From contig JBEKXE010000001.1 of assembly GCA_049512335.1 (NCBI GenBank), positions 62,001-126,000 on the forward strand: DNA of 64,000 nt. The letters are read 5' to 3'. The position numbers and the translations under genes were made by a program. Source of the DNA: Lustribacter sp049512335 (GTDB taxonomy: Bacteria; Vulcanimicrobiota; Vulcanimicrobiia; Vulcanimicrobiales; Vulcanimicrobiaceae). Under the pieces are notes generated by a model that did not search any database, had not been told where the DNA came from, and was given only the letters and a program-made list of their open reading frames with translations. Shown in pieces: positions 45,556-54,145 of this stretch (positions are counted from its first letter, which is position 1; the number at the start of each line of letters is the position of its first letter).

Positions 45556-46416
45556 GTGCACCCTTCGACTGAGCTCAGGGCAGGCTACCTTGAGGAGGAC
45601 CCGCTGCCGGCCGCGCCGCCGGCGCCGCAACGCCGCGGGCGCTGCATCGTCGTCACCTCCGGTAAAGGCGGCGTCGGCAAGACGACGACGACCGCCAACG
45701 TCGGCGTTGCGCTGGCGGCCGGCGGCGCGCGCGTCGTGCTGGTCGACGCCGACGTCGGCCTGCGCAACCTCGACATCGTGCTCGGCCTCGAAGCGCGCGT
45801 CCGTCACCACGTGCTCGACGTGCTCGAAGGCCAGGCCGAGCTCGACGACGCGCTGGTCAGCGACAAGCGCGTCAGCGGGCTCAAGCTGCTGGCCGCTTCG
45901 CAAACGCGCGAGAAGGACGACGTCGACACGCCCGCCTTCCGCGGCTTGATCGACCAGCTGCGCGAGCGCTTCGACTACGTGCTGATCGACTGCCCGGCCG
46001 GCATCGAGAAGGGGTTCCAGAACGCGATCGCCGGCGCCGACGAAGCGATCATCGTCTGCACGCCCGAAGTGAGCGCGGTGCGCGACGCCGACCGGGTCGT
46101 CGGCCTGCTCGGCGAACGCGTGAAGGTCACCCTGATCGTCAACCGTCTGCGTCCGGCGCTCGTGCGGCGCGGCAAGATGCTCTCGGTCGAGGATGTCAAC
46201 GCGATCCTGCGCCTGCCGCTCTTGGGTGTCATTGCCGACGAGCCCGGGGTCATCGTCTCGACCAACAAGGGCGAGCCGATCGCCCTCGATGTGGCGTCGC
46301 CGACCGGCCAAGCGTATCGCAAGATCGCGGGCCGGATCGTGGGAACCGAGACGTCGGCGCCGGAAATCCCGCGCGAGGCAACCTTCTTCGGCAAACTGTT
46401 CGGGGGCCAACGCTAA
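45556..46416 (+). CDS. minD: Septum site-determining ATPase MinD, copy 2
   Basis: This second complete MinD has KGGVGKTTTTANVG, then DADVGLRNLDIVLGLEARVR, then IDCPAGIEKGFQNAIAG, and ends with the amphipathic helix EATFFGKLFGGQR. GTG 45556 places its first residues inside a repeat (HPSTELRAG). A strong ribosome binding site, AGGAGG at 45593-45598, sits 5 bases before CTG 45604, which would give LPAAPPAPQRRGRCIVVTSG, so CTG 45604 may be the true start. The two MinDs are similar along their whole length and differ most in the ATP-lid regions and termini. Confidence 0.93.
   Translation: MHPSTELRAGYLEEDPLPAAPPAPQRRGRCIVVTSGKGGVGKTTTTANVGVALAAGGARVVLVDADVGLRNLDIVLGLEARVRHHVLDVLEGQAELDDALVSDKRVSGLKLLAASQTREKDDVDTPAFRGLIDQLRERFDYVLIDCPAGIEKGFQNAIAGADEAIIVCTPEVSAVRDADRVVGLLGERVKVTLIVNRLRPALVRRGKMLSVEDVNAILRLPLLGVIADEPGVIVSTNKGEPIALDVASPTGQAYRKIAGRIVGTETSAPEIPREATFFGKLFGGQR
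45558..45588. repeat. CCCTTCGACTGAGCTCAGGG-type short repeat
   Basis: This palindromic short repeat core (CCCTTCGAC followed by GAGCTCAGG) lies at the start of the second minD. A variant of the same core, CCCTTCGACAGGCTCAGGAT, lies inside minE (46704-46730). Similar strings are known as abundant dispersed sequences in many environmental bacterial genomes. Its position may have added residues to, or moved the start of, the second minD. Confidence 0.7.
45593..45598 (+). promoter_or_regulatory. Strong ribosome binding site suggesting a CTG start for the second minD
   Basis: A perfect AGGAGG lies 5 bases upstream of CTG 45604, in frame with the second minD, while the GTG at 45556 has only a weak purine run before it. 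This favours a MinD that begins about 15 residues before the conserved first strand. Confidence 0.55.
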
Positions 46417-46419
46417 CCC

Positions 46420-46836
46420 ATGCTCGAGTTCTTCAAGCGCATCTTCAACCCGCAGCCGTCGAGCGTCACCGCGCGCGAACGGCTGCGCTTGGTGCTGCTC
46501 TCCGACCACCTCGCGCTCGCGCCCGACGTCGTGGAGTCGCTCAAGGCCGACCTGATCGCGGTCATCTCGAAGTACGTCGACGTCGACGCCGACCACTGCG
46601 ACGTGACCTTCGAGCAACAGGAGAGCGTCGTTGCGATGCTGGCCAACATCCCGATCCTGGGCATGAAGCCGGTCGCCAAGGCGCCGCGTCCCGCGCCGCC
46701 GCCTGCCCTTCGACAGGCTCAGGATGACATGCCGCCGCCTATTACCGATCCGTCCCCGGTGTCGGCCAGCACGGCGAAACCGCGCCGCCGCCGCCGGCGC
46801 CGGTCGAACGCGAACGCGGCGCCTGCTCACGGCTGA
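46420..46836 (+). CDS. minE: Cell division topological specificity factor MinE with basic tail
   Basis: MinE stimulates MinD ATPase. The first 85 residues have the standard layout: membrane-binding MLEFFKRIFN, an anti-MinCD helix ERLRLVLLSDHLALAPD, then the dimerisation domain (IAVISKYVDVD, then CDVTFEQQ). A 50-residue extension follows that ordinary MinE lacks. It is Pro-rich, contains a repeat-encoded stretch ALRQAQDDM, and ends in a block of about seven arginines (KPRRRRRRRS). The gene begins 3 bp after the second minD. Confidence 0.92.
   Translation: MLEFFKRIFNPQPSSVTARERLRLVLLSDHLALAPDVVESLKADLIAVISKYVDVDADHCDVTFEQQESVVAMLANIPILGMKPVAKAPRPAPPPALRQAQDDMPPPITDPSPVSASTAKPRRRRRRRSNANAAPAHG
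46704..46730. repeat. CCCTTCGACAGGCTCAGGAT-type repeat inside minE
   Basis: An in-frame copy of the short repeat seen at the start of the second minD, encoding PALRQAQDDM between the conserved MinE domain and the arginine-rich tail. Its in-frame position inside a core gene recalls palindromic elements that insert into proteins in other bacteria. Confidence 0.7.
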
Positions 46837-46854
46837 GCACGTCACGGGCCGCTA

Positions 46855-47985
46855 GTGGAGCGCCCCTGGTACACCCGTTTCAACTGGTGGCTGGCCGGAT
46901 CGTGCATCGCGCTGACGATCGTCGGCGTCGTTTTCATTTCGTCGGCGACGCTGCACGAACCGTATAACGCCGGCGAGTGGAAGAGCCAAATCGTCTTCGC
47001 GCTGGTCGGCATCGCGGTGATGTTCGGGGTGGCGTTCGTCGACTACCACCGCTGGCAGCAGTGGGCGCTGCCGCTCTACGTCATCACGCTCTTGCTCCTG
47101 ATCTTCATCGCGATCAAAGGCCACAGTGCGCTCGGCGCGGCGCGCTGGATCCAGATCGGACCGTTGCAATTCCAGCCCTCGGAGCCGGCCAAGGTGACGA
47201 TCGCGATCGCCGTCGCGGCGCTGCTCTCGCGCAGCAGCTACCGCGCGCTGTGGCAATTGTTGATTCCGCTGGCGGCGGTGGCCGTCCCGGCGCTGCTGAT
47301 CCTCAAGCAGCCCGATCTCGGCACGACGCTCGTCGTCGGAGCGATCCTGACCGCCGAGCTGGCCTTCGGTCTACCGAACGTGATCGACTTCGCGATCTAC
47401 CTCGGCAGCATCGTCGCCGGCGCGGCGTACGTGCTCTCGAGCGACAAGATCCTCAAGCCGTTCCAACGCGCCCGCTTGCTGGTGTTTCTCAACCCGAAGC
47501 TCGATCCGCAAGGCGTGGGCTACAACCTCAACCAGTCGAAGATCGCGGTCGGCAGCGGTGAGTTGTTCGGCAAAGGGCTCTATCACGGCACCCAAACCCA
47601 GCTGAACTTCGTCCCCGAGAACTCGCGCGATTTCATCTTCACGGCGATCGGCGAGGAAGCGGGCTTCGTGGGCGCGTGCGGTTTGATCGCGCTCGACGCC
47701 GTGATCGTGGGCAGCGCGCTGCGCGCGGTGTTCTCGGCGCAAGACCGCTTCGGGCTGTTGCTCAGCGTCGGCCTCGTGACGATGTTCGCCTTCCACATGA
47801 TCGTCAACATCGGCATGACGATCGGCATCATGCCGGTCACGGGCATCCCGCTGCCGTTCATGTCGTACGGCGGCAGCGCGCTGATCACCGACTACCTCGC
47901 CGCCGGCATCTTGATCAACGTCGCCTTGCAAAAAGACCGTTTGGTGTTCGGTGACGCCCGCGCCCGGATCGGCGAAGCCGCTTAA
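46855..47985 (+). CDS. rodA: Rod shape-determining glycosyltransferase RodA (SEDS)
   Basis: This SEDS-family peptidoglycan polymerase partners with a class B PBP. It has about ten membrane segments; WIQIGPLQFQPSEPAKVTIA (the QPSE motif); QPDLGTTLVVGAIL; LNFVPENSRDFIFTAIGEEA with the catalytic-type Asp; and GIPLPFMSYGGSAL. The length of 376 residues fits RodA and not FtsW. GTG 46855 follows the minE stop by 18 bases, so Min and elongation functions are co-transcribed. The end lies 2 bp from the convergent GGDEF-EAL gene. Confidence 0.93.
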   Translation: MERPWYTRFNWWLAGSCIALTIVGVVFISSATLHEPYNAGEWKSQIVFALVGIAVMFGVAFVDYHRWQQWALPLYVITLLLLIFIAIKGHSALGAARWIQIGPLQFQPSEPAKVTIAIAVAALLSRSSYRALWQLLIPLAAVAVPALLILKQPDLGTTLVVGAILTAELAFGLPNVIDFAIYLGSIVAGAAYVLSSDKILKPFQRARLLVFLNPKLDPQGVGYNLNQSKIAVGSGELFGKGLYHGTQTQLNFVPENSRDFIFTAIGEEAGFVGACGLIALDAVIVGSALRAVFSAQDRFGLLLSVGLVTMFAFHMIVNIGMTIGIMPVTGIPLPFMSYGGSALITDYLAAGILINVALQKDRLVFGDARARIGEAA

Positions 47986-47987
47986 GT

Positions 47988-50285
47988 TTAACCTCGCGCG
48001 GCGGTGGCGAGGGTGCGCTGGGCGAAGCGGAACGCGTCGTCGGGTGACATCGGACGGCCGAACAGGTAGCCTTGAACGAGCCGGCAACCGAGGCCGGAAA
48101 TCAGCTCGCGCTGCTCGGGCGTCTCGATCCCTTCGGCGATCACCTCGGCGTTCAGGCCGTGAGCCAGCGCGATGATGCCGGCCACGATCGGCACCTTCGC
48201 CGGGTCGTTGGCGGCCGAGACGACGAACGAACGGTCGATCTTGATCGCGTCGACTTGAAAGTCGTTGAGGTGGCGCAGCGACGAGAAGCCGGTGCCGAAA
48301 TCGTCGAGGCACACGCGCAGGCCCATCTCGTGCAAGTTGGCGAGGAAACGTCCGGCCGTGTCGATCGAATCGATGGACGCCGTTTCGGTCATCTCGATCA
48401 CCAGCGTTTGCGAGGGGATGTTCCACATATCCATCGCGTCGGCGATCGACGCGTAGGTGCCGACGTGCGCGGCCTCCATCGGCGACACGTTGAAGTGCAC
48501 CGACAGCGTCTCGAGCGACAACCCGTCGTCACGCCAGGCGGCCAGGTGCCGGCACACTTCGTGCACGACGCGCCGGCCGAGCGAAACGATGAGCCGGGCT
48601 TCTTGCGCGACGTCGACCAGCAGCGCGGCGTCGATCTCGCCCCGCACCGGATGGTTCCAGCGCACCAGCGCTTCGAAGCCGTGAGCGGTGCCGTCGTCGA
48701 GCGAGAGGATCGGCTGAAAGACGACGCGCGGCCCGCTGTCGCGGGCCAGCGCCTCGCGCAGGTCGGCCGCCAACTCCGCGCGGTCGACGATCGCGGCGCG
48801 CAACACGTCGTCGAACATCACCGCGCGGTCGCCGCCGTCTTCTTTCGCGCGGTACATCGCGATGTCGGCGTCGCGCAAGACGCTGTCGACGGTCTCGTGC
48901 ATCGCGTCGATCGCCACGATGCCGACGCTGGCCGCCAAGCGGTGTTCGAGCCCTTCGACGCGGATCGGCGCGGTGAACGCTGCGCAGATCGCCTCGCCGA
49001 CGTGGATCGGGTGTGCGGAGTCGGGATCGTAGTGGTGAACCAGGATCGCGAACTCGTCGCCGCCGACGCGGGCGATGAGATCGCCTTGCGGCGTCGCGCC
49101 ACGCAAGCGCTCCGCCGCGGCGACCAGAAACTCATCGCCGGCCTGGTGGCCGTAGCGGTCGTTCACCTCTTTGAAGTAGTCGAAGTCGATCGAGATGATC
49201 CACGTCGTGCGATCGTTGACGGGCGTCCAGGCCGCCACCGCCTTCGCGGCGGCTTGGGTGAACGCGCGCCGGTTCGGCAACCCGGTCAGCGCGTCGTGCA
49301 ACGCCTGATGCTGAAAGGCGGCCCGGGTGCGCTGCGAGCGCAACTGCGCGCGGATCACCTGCATCGACAGCAGCACGACGACGGCGATGATCGCCGACAA
49401 CAAGCCCACGATCAGCGCGATCTCGTCGCGCGCCCGTTCCCCCGCGTCGATCAGACGGTTGTCGAGCAGCGGGAGCAGCGTCGCTTCGAGGGCGGCCAAT
49501 TTCACCGAGGCGTCGGTGACGGGCGCGAGCAGTCCCGCGCGCCGCTGCAGGGCGTCGCCCAGAGCGATGTGCCGGCGGAACTCGTCGAGGAACGCCGCGG
49601 CGGCCGCGCGCGTCGTATCGGCCTGCGAGCGGACGATCGGCGGCAGGCCCTGGAACCAGCGCGGCTCCAAGGCCACGTTGGTGGTCGACGTCACGTCGGC
49701 GTAGATCGACGTCAGCGCGGCGCGCGAGAAGCGGTCGCTGCCGGCGTGCAGCGGATCGGCGGCGGCGAGCATGCTGGCCAGGCGCGCGAACTGTTCGTCG
49801 GCGGCCGGCAAGGCTTGGAGCGAGGCCTCGGCGAGGACGCCGTCGGCGTTGGCGGCGCTGCCGCGCATCACCGCGATGCTGCCCACCCGCAGGTAGGACT
49901 CGCGCATCGCCTCGCTCGTCAACCGCACCAGGGCCACGTTCGCCGGGTGCCGCTCGGAGCCGACCCAGGCTCGCCGTAAACGCGCGATCTGGGCCTCCGG
50001 CAACCCGTCGATCAGCCCGCTCGTGACGGCGCCTTGGTCCACGCGCCCCAACGAATCGGCCACGGCGGCCGCCGAATCGCGGTCGACGGCGGGTCGCCCG
50101 CTCGCGTGATAGTCGGCCAGCGCCGCGGACACATCATCGAGCCGTTCGACTAAGCGCACGGCGTTCTCGCCGACCGCATACGAGGCGATCGCGGCATTCC
50201 GGTCGCCGATTTGGACCGCGCCGGCCGACAAGAGCGACGCCAAAACGACGATACCGACCGCTACTAAGCGTAATGCGAGCCTCAC
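47988..50285 (-). CDS. Membrane-anchored GGDEF-EAL c-di-GMP protein
   Basis: This protein of about 765 residues starts at GTG 50285 (MRLALRLVAVGIVVLASLLS). An extracytoplasmic helical sensor region (about 25-320) lies between two membrane segments; the second is ALIVGLLSAIIAVVVLLSMQ-like. The GGDEF domain is intact (DLIARVGGDEFAILV) but lacks the RxxD inhibitory site, because Pro-Gln-Gly-Asp occupies it. The EAL domain keeps GFEALVRWNHP, then FNVSPMEA, EMTETA, CLDDFGTGFSSL and QGYLFGRP, so phosphodiesterase activity is likely. The open frame extends far upstream through antisense sequence of RNase E, which is not part of the protein. Confidence 0.92.
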   Translation of the reverse strand: MRLALRLVAVGIVVLASLLSAGAVQIGDRNAAIASYAVGENAVRLVERLDDVSAALADYHASGRPAVDRDSAAAVADSLGRVDQGAVTSGLIDGLPEAQIARLRRAWVGSERHPANVALVRLTSEAMRESYLRVGSIAVMRGSAANADGVLAEASLQALPAADEQFARLASMLAAADPLHAGSDRFSRAALTSIYADVTSTTNVALEPRWFQGLPPIVRSQADTTRAAAAAFLDEFRRHIALGDALQRRAGLLAPVTDASVKLAALEATLLPLLDNRLIDAGERARDEIALIVGLLSAIIAVVVLLSMQVIRAQLRSQRTRAAFQHQALHDALTGLPNRRAFTQAAAKAVAAWTPVNDRTTWIISIDFDYFKEVNDRYGHQAGDEFLVAAAERLRGATPQGDLIARVGGDEFAILVHHYDPDSAHPIHVGEAICAAFTAPIRVEGLEHRLAASVGIVAIDAMHETVDSVLRDADIAMYRAKEDGGDRAVMFDDVLRAAIVDRAELAADLREALARDSGPRVVFQPILSLDDGTAHGFEALVRWNHPVRGEIDAALLVDVAQEARLIVSLGRRVVHEVCRHLAAWRDDGLSLETLSVHFNVSPMEAAHVGTYASIADAMDMWNIPSQTLVIEMTETASIDSIDTAGRFLANLHEMGLRVCLDDFGTGFSSLRHLNDFQVDAIKIDRSFVVSAANDPAKVPIVAGIIALAHGLNAEVIAEGIETPEQRELISGLGCRLVQGYLFGRPMSPDDAFRFAQRTLATAARG

Positions 50286-50555
50286 CGTGCGCCGCCTTCG
50301 GCGCAGGGGGCGCCGAACGCTCGTCGGGGGGCTGCGAGGACGAAATCTCCTCCCTCTCGAACGGAGACCTAGCGAAAGTGCTCGCCTCGTGATCGTGTCC
50401 CCGAAGGGTGGACGCTGGATCGGTAGGGCCTTTTGGAACAGTTTCATACCGAATTTTGGGTCGCGGCTGAAGCCGGCGACGCCCGCTCGATGGCGCAAGC
50501 AAAAGCGCGGTCGCGATGCGTGTCGTAGGACGGTCGCACCCGGGAGACACACAAC
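50286..50555 (+). other. 270-base leader region of the RNase E/G gene
   Basis: This stretch is shared with the divergent GGDEF-EAL gene. It contains a 7-bp hairpin TGCGCCG-CCTT-CGGCGCA (50288-50305) and ends with CGGGAGACACACAACTTG, which gives a ribosome binding site (GGGAG) and the TTG start. In E. coli the rne leader mediates autoregulation; whether this leader does so is unknown. No gene or clear promoter was seen. Confidence 0.5.
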
Positions 50556-53510
50556 TTGTCGACCGACCTTCTCATTTCGAGCGATCCGTGGGAGAACCGC
50601 GTCGCCATCCTCGAAGATGGGAAACTCTCCGAATACTACATCGAGCGTGACGAACGCGTTATCGGCTCGATCTACAAGGGCAAAGTCCAAAACGTGCTGC
50701 CCGGCATGGGCGCCAGCTTCGTCGACATCGGGCTGGGGCGCAACGCGTTCCTCTACGTCGACGACATCAACAAGACGCCGCTGAACATCGGCGACGTCGA
50801 GATCACCGGCGGCCGCAGCGGCTGGACGATCAACGAAAAGGTCAGCAAGGGCGACGACGTCCTGGTGCAGATCGTCAAGGAGCCGCGGGGCCTCAAGGGG
50901 GCGCGCGTTTCGACCAACATCTCGCTGCCCGGGCGCTATCTGATCCTGATGCCCACCGGCAAGTACTCCGGCGTCTCGCGCAAGATCGAGTCGGCCGAAG
51001 AACGCAATCGGCTCAAGGGCGTGATGAAGGCGATCCGGCCCGAAGGGATGGCGACCGTCGTGCGCACCGCGGCCGGCGGCGTATCGAACGCCGAGCTGAT
51101 CGCCGACCTCGGCGTGCTGATCCGCATGTGGCACGGTATCCTCGAGAATTACAAGTCCGCACCGACGCCGTCGCTGCTGCACAAAGACATGAACTTGGTG
51201 TACAAGGCGGCGCGAGATTTCATCACGCCGGACGTCGCGCACGTCTGGATCGACGATCCGGACGAAGCCGAGCGGGTGCGCGATTTCATGCGTCTGCTGG
51301 GACCGCAGTACGTCGAGCGCATCAAGCCGTATCCGAACGGCGCCCAGCTCTTCGCCGACTACAAGATCGACGAAGAGGTCGCGAAGCTGATGAAACCGAC
51401 CGCGAAACTGCCGTCGGGCGGTTCGATCGTCATCGAGACGACCGAAGCGCTCACGGTCATCGACGTGAACTCCGGCAAATTCACCGGCGGCAAGAACCTC
51501 GAGGACACGATCGTCAAGACGAACATCGAAGCGGCGGCGGAAATCGCGCGCCAAGTGCGGCTGCGCGACATCGGCGGCATCATCGTGTGCGACTTCATCG
51601 ACATGTCCTCCGAAGGCGATCGCAACAAGGTCATCAAGAGCCTCGAAGACGGGTTGAAGAAAGACCGCACCCGCTCGACGATTCAATCGTTCTCGCCGCT
51701 GGGCTTGCTCGAATTCACGCGCAAGCGCGTCGGCAAGGATCTCGCCGGCCAACTGCGTTCGACGTGTCCGATGTGCACGGGCCTGGGCAGCGTGATGTCG
51801 CCGGAGTCGGTGACGATCTCGACCTTCCGTCAGATCGCGCAGCACAAGAACGGTCACGCCGATCACGTGCACGTCGCGGCATCGCCGCACGTCGCCGCGC
51901 AAATCGAGTTCTGGTACGAAGACGAGCTGCGCCAACTGGGCGAGCGCGTCAAGACGCCGATCGACGTGCGCGTCGATCCGGCCGTGCATCCCGAAACGCC
52001 GCTGGTCGTGTGGGGCGCGGGCTTGCCCGAACTCCCGCCGGTGCGCGTCGGCGACGAGTTCGAAGTCGAATTGCTCAACACGCGCTTGCCGGTCGCAACG
52101 TCGGCTGCCGCGGTCGTCAACGGCCGTTTGATCGAGGTCGAGAACGCGGCCAACGCCGCCGGCAACGCGATCAAGATTCGCGTCATCGACGTTGACGGAG
52201 CCGACATTCTGGCCGAGGCGCGCACGCCGGTCGGCGCTCCCGCCGTTGCCGGCGAGGGCAAGAAACGCCGCCGCCGCGGTGGCCGCGGCCGCAAGCCGCT
52301 CACGGCCGCCGAGCAGCAAGAAGAACTGCGCGAACTGGCCGAGGAAGCCGCCAAAGGATTGGGCGCGCGCCCGGTTCCGGTCATCGGCATCTCGACGACC
52401 GAAGAGGCCGTGGCCGAAGAGCACGTCGCGATCAACGAAGGCGCGCCCAAGCACGTCACCCCGGCCGGTATTGCAGGCGGTATCGCGCCCGATGCGGCCG
52501 AGATCACCAGCGTGCATCCGCCGCGCGGCCGCGGCGACCGCGGACGTCCGTCCGGACCACCGGCTGCCCGTCAGCCTGCCGCGCCCGCCTTCCGGCCGGC
52601 GCCGTCAGCTCCCGGCTTGGCGCCGCTCCCGGGCGAATCGCTCTCCGGCGCGCTGGTCGCCAAACTTCCCGGCGAGACGCTCTCGGGCGACCGGGTCAAC
52701 GAAATGGTGACGCAGGCCGCCCCGCGGCCGGTCGCTGCCGTCCCGGCCTATGTTGCTCCCGAGGAAGCGCCGGCCGAGACCGGCGACGCTCCGGCGCGGA
52801 AACGCCGCCGCCGCCGGCGCCGCGGTCGAGGCGGCAACGGTGCCGCCGGTCAGCCGGCCGGCGTGGCCGGCGCTTCGAACGGTGAAGCCGATCTCGAGGC
52901 CGAGGATGAAGAGGACGTGGCCGAGCCGATGCTCGCCGCCGCTCCGGCGGCCGGGATCCCGCAGCCCGGCGTCGAGGTCGAAGGCCGCAAGCGCCGCCGG
53001 CGCCGGCGCCGCCGCGGTCGCGGCGGCAACGGGGCTGCGGCAGCCGCCGCCTCCGGAGTGCTCGGCGAGGGGACGCTGCCCGATCGGCACATCATTCGCG
53101 TCGACGGTGAGGGCGGCGCCCATCCGACCGGCGAGGTCGCCCCCGCTCAGCCCAACCGTGCGATCGCCCCGTGGAGCCGGCCGAAGAAGGGCGAGATCGC
53201 GATCGAACCGCCGCCGCCGAGCCTGACCGCTCCGGCCGAAGAGGTGCGGGTCACCGCGCCTTCGCGCCGCCGCGCTCCCGCGCGTTCGGCTCCGGCCGCT
53301 CGCGTCGCGCCGCTCGAAGCGGCGGCCGAGATCAAGGCGTTGCCCGCGCCGGCCCGCAAGAAGGCCGCCGCTCGCAGCACCTCGGCCAAGAAGACGACCG
53401 CCAAGAAAACGGTCGCGAAAAAAACGGTCGCGAAAAAAACCGCGACGGCCAAGAAGGCCACCGCGCGCAAAGCCACCAGCGCCAAGAAGACGGTCCGCAA
53501 AAAGACCTGA
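50556..53510 (+). CDS. rne: Ribonuclease E/G with histone-H1-like basic C-terminus
   Basis: This is the endoribonuclease for mRNA decay and rRNA maturation. TTG 50556 gives MSTDLLISSDPWENRVAILE. The S1 domain is IGSIYKGKVQNVLPGMGASF onward. Catalytic DNase I-like residues lie in TVIDVNSGKF and IIVCDFIDM, and the zinc link is RSTCPMCTGLG. A TRAM-like module (about 490-570) follows, then basic patches KKRRRRGGRGRK, two RRRRRRRGRGGNGA copies, and a terminal Lys/Ala/Thr repeat (AKKTVAKKTVAKKTATAKK). At 984 residues it has E. coli RNase E-like length, but the tail differs. Two A7 runs occur in the last 100 bases. Confidence 0.94.
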   Translation: MSTDLLISSDPWENRVAILEDGKLSEYYIERDERVIGSIYKGKVQNVLPGMGASFVDIGLGRNAFLYVDDINKTPLNIGDVEITGGRSGWTINEKVSKGDDVLVQIVKEPRGLKGARVSTNISLPGRYLILMPTGKYSGVSRKIESAEERNRLKGVMKAIRPEGMATVVRTAAGGVSNAELIADLGVLIRMWHGILENYKSAPTPSLLHKDMNLVYKAARDFITPDVAHVWIDDPDEAERVRDFMRLLGPQYVERIKPYPNGAQLFADYKIDEEVAKLMKPTAKLPSGGSIVIETTEALTVIDVNSGKFTGGKNLEDTIVKTNIEAAAEIARQVRLRDIGGIIVCDFIDMSSEGDRNKVIKSLEDGLKKDRTRSTIQSFSPLGLLEFTRKRVGKDLAGQLRSTCPMCTGLGSVMSPESVTISTFRQIAQHKNGHADHVHVAASPHVAAQIEFWYEDELRQLGERVKTPIDVRVDPAVHPETPLVVWGAGLPELPPVRVGDEFEVELLNTRLPVATSAAAVVNGRLIEVENAANAAGNAIKIRVIDVDGADILAEARTPVGAPAVAGEGKKRRRRGGRGRKPLTAAEQQEELRELAEEAAKGLGARPVPVIGISTTEEAVAEEHVAINEGAPKHVTPAGIAGGIAPDAAEITSVHPPRGRGDRGRPSGPPAARQPAAPAFRPAPSAPGLAPLPGESLSGALVAKLPGETLSGDRVNEMVTQAAPRPVAAVPAYVAPEEAPAETGDAPARKRRRRRRRGRGGNGAAGQPAGVAGASNGEADLEAEDEEDVAEPMLAAAPAAGIPQPGVEVEGRKRRRRRRRRGRGGNGAAAAAASGVLGEGTLPDRHIIRVDGEGGAHPTGEVAPAQPNRAIAPWSRPKKGEIAIEPPPPSLTAPAEEVRVTAPSRRRAPARSAPAARVAPLEAAAEIKALPAPARKKAAARSTSAKKTTAKKTVAKKTVAKKTATAKKATARKATSAKKTVRKKT

Positions 53511-53515
53511 TCGCG

Positions 53516-54145
53516 GTGCTGGCGGTGTTCGTCGACTTCGACGGCACGATCACCGACGTCGACACGTTCGACGCGTTGGTCCGGGCCGTCGCCGGCGACG
53601 CGGCCTGGGAAGCCATCGACGGCCCGCTGGTCGCGGGCCGCATCACGCTGCGCGAAGCGCTCGCGCGGCAAGCGGCGGCGGTCGGCCTCTCGCGCGCCGA
53701 AACGCTCGCGTTCATGGAAGCGAACGCGCGGGTCGATCCGGCGTTCGGCCCGTTCGTCGCCGCCGTACGCGCGCACGGCGGCGCGATCCGTGTCGTCTCG
53801 AGCGGCATCGCGCCGGTGATTCACGATGCGCTCGCGCGCGCCGGGGTCGAGGTCGACGTGATCGCCAACGACGTCGACTTCGCGGCCGGCGGCTGGACGA
53901 TGTCGTTCGTCGACGCGTCCGACAACGGGCACGATAAAGCCGCGCACGTGCGTGCCGCGCGCGCGAGCGGCCGGCGCACGGTCTACATCGGCGACGGCAT
54001 CAGCGATTTCGCCGCCGCTCTCGAAGCCGACGTCCGGTTCGCAAAAAAAGGCCGCGCGCTCGAAGCGTATTGTCGAGCGCGCGGCGTTGCCTGCGAGCCG
54101 TTCGAATCGTTCAGCACGATCGAACGGCGCCTATTCGGTCCCTAG
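53516..54145 (+). CDS. HAD-superfamily phosphatase (MtnX/SerB-like)
   Basis: This protein of about 209 residues has motif I FVDFDGTITDVDTFD, motif II VVSSGIAPVI and motif III/IV KAAHVRAARA and YIGDGISDFAAALEAD. The arrangement matches the phosphoserine phosphatase/MtnX group; MtnX removes phosphate from a methylthiopentenyl intermediate in methionine salvage, but no other salvage gene is nearby, so the substrate is uncertain. GTG 53516 (or GTG 53525) follows the rne stop by 5 bases. It ends with a 4-bp overlap into the convergent protease gene. Confidence 0.8.
   Translation: MLAVFVDFDGTITDVDTFDALVRAVAGDAAWEAIDGPLVAGRITLREALARQAAAVGLSRAETLAFMEANARVDPAFGPFVAAVRAHGGAIRVVSSGIAPVIHDALARAGVEVDVIANDVDFAAGGWTMSFVDASDNGHDKAAHVRAARASGRRTVYIGDGISDFAAALEADVRFAKKGRALEAYCRARGVACEPFESFSTIERRLFGP

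Noticed and set aside
44788..46845. 685-residue frame antisense to both minD genes
   Set aside because: Both minD genes are certain and the antisense frame is Arg/Asp-rich without domains.
50286..52517. Upstream extension of the GGDEF-EAL reading frame to 1509 residues
   Set aside because: The extra part is antisense to RNase E/G and precedes a normal membrane-anchor start at GTG 50285.
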